Of a stretch of 14,781 nucleotides of DNA, positions 14,362 to 14,781 are shown piece by piece. The stretch covers positions 1 through 14,781 of the forward strand of contig CAAGDU010000157.1 in NCBI GenBank assembly GCA_900768725.1, given 5' to 3'. This DNA comes from Bacteroidales bacterium (GTDB lineage Bacteria; Bacteroidota; Bacteroidia; Bacteroidales; Paludibacteraceae). The notes beneath the pieces were generated by a model, which was given only the letters and a program-made list of their open reading frames with translations, searched no databases and was not told the DNA's origin. The position numbers and the translations under genes are program-made. Positions within the stretch are counted from its first letter, which is position 1. Each line of letters opens with the position of its first letter.

Positions 14362-14781
14362 ATGCTTACCTTATTCATCTCTGTTCTCTTGCAGTTAGAC
14401 ACCGTGATTGCCAATAGGCAGGACTATATCGCTGCCCACGAAGAAGAAATCCTCACCGCCAAAAACTACTACTATATGGCGGAAGGGCAGACCAAGTACC
14501 ACCTTGCGCAACAACTATGGCAGCAGTACAACGGCTTCAACAACGACTCTGCGCTTATCTACGCCCGCGAGGCTTACTCCCTCGCCTCCACGCCCGAGCA
14601 ACAGCAACATGCCAATATCCATATCGCCAACAGCCTTGCCGTAGGCGGCAACTACACCGCAGCCCTCGCTATCCTCAACAGCATTGACCCCGACCTATAT
14701 CCCGACATCGCCAACGAATACTATAAAACCCTCAACCTTACCTATATATGGCAAGCCGAGTTCTCCACCATCGCCGAAGAC
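14362..14781 (+). CDS. TPR/DUF6377-type candidate regulator, N-terminal part (runs off window)
   Basis: An open frame of 140 codons reaches the window end without a stop. It starts MLTLFISVLLQ, a short hydrophobic segment that may be part of a signal peptide or anchor. The opening LDTVIANRQDYIAAHEEEI and then LAQQLWQQYNGFNNDSALIYAREAYSLA match what I know of the DUF6377-type proteins of Bacteroidales (a pattern like LDxxIxxRxxY with FNxDSALxYA), followed by TPR-like helices (about 74-140). Family members have a TPR sensor region, a membrane segment and a C-terminal cytoplasmic domain thought to act in gene regulation; those parts lie outside this window. ATG 14362 is the only start in this frame after the stop at 14323. 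It is divergent from the PUL and so is a candidate regulator of it. Confidence 0.7.
   Translation, partial: MLTLFISVLLQLDTVIANRQDYIAAHEEEILTAKNYYYMAEGQTKYHLAQQLWQQYNGFNNDSALIYAREAYSLASTPEQQQHANIHIANSLAVGGNYTAALAILNSIDPDLYPDIANEYYKTLNLTYIWQAEFSTIAED

Noticed and set aside
1..14781. tRNA, rRNA genes, IS transposases or integrases
   Set aside because: I looked for clover-leaf features with a CCA or T-loop, and for transposase or recombinase proteins among the open frames. None was found.

Overview
The window comes from a Bacteroidota genome, most likely order Bacteroidales. It holds a complete SusC/SusD pair, SusE/SusF-type glycan-binding proteins, a SusB-type GH97 enzyme, Bacteroidota-style promoters (TTTG-N20-TAnnTTTG) and a C-terminal tail resembling a type IX secretion (T9SS) sorting signal. 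I cannot assign a family or genus from sequence alone.

Layout. Positions 409-13328 are one polysaccharide utilization locus (PUL), entirely on the minus strand. In transcription order it encodes: a secreted protein with two SusE/F-type binding domains and a T9SS-like tail (13328-12372); a secreted protein with three such domains and a different short tail (12155-10914); SusC (10897-7820); SusD (7587-5725); a SusE-like lipoprotein (5604-4192); a lipoprotein glycosidase of the GH27/GH36 kind (4042-2519); and a GH97 alpha-glucosidase close to SusB (2511-409). A convincing promoter lies at 13488-13519. At the right edge, on the plus strand, begins the N-terminus of a TPR/DUF6377-type protein (14362 onward), a family often placed beside PULs as a candidate regulator.

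How the genes may work together (inference from families). The two soluble binding proteins and SusE hold an alpha-glucan-like polymer at the surface. The clan-D lipoprotein cleaves it outside or in the periplasm, SusCD imports the oligosaccharides, and GH97 releases glucose in the periplasm. No GH13 amylase is present, so the polymer may be a special alpha-glucan, such as an alpha-1,6-linked one, rather than ordinary starch.

Non-coding structure. The PUL is bracketed by two directly oriented copies of an approximately 220-250 bp GC-rich palindromic repeat with inverted ends (1-214 and 13903-14155). Four of the six gaps between the PUL genes are long (120-217 bp), and each is filled with its own unrelated set of direct and inverted repeats; the other two are only 7 and 16 bp. 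The 1 kb to the right of the PUL contains the PUL promoter, a second strong promoter on the plus strand followed by a hairpin (a possible small RNA), a degenerate TTAA-rich repeat, and a 47-48 bp tandem repeat ahead of the putative regulator gene.
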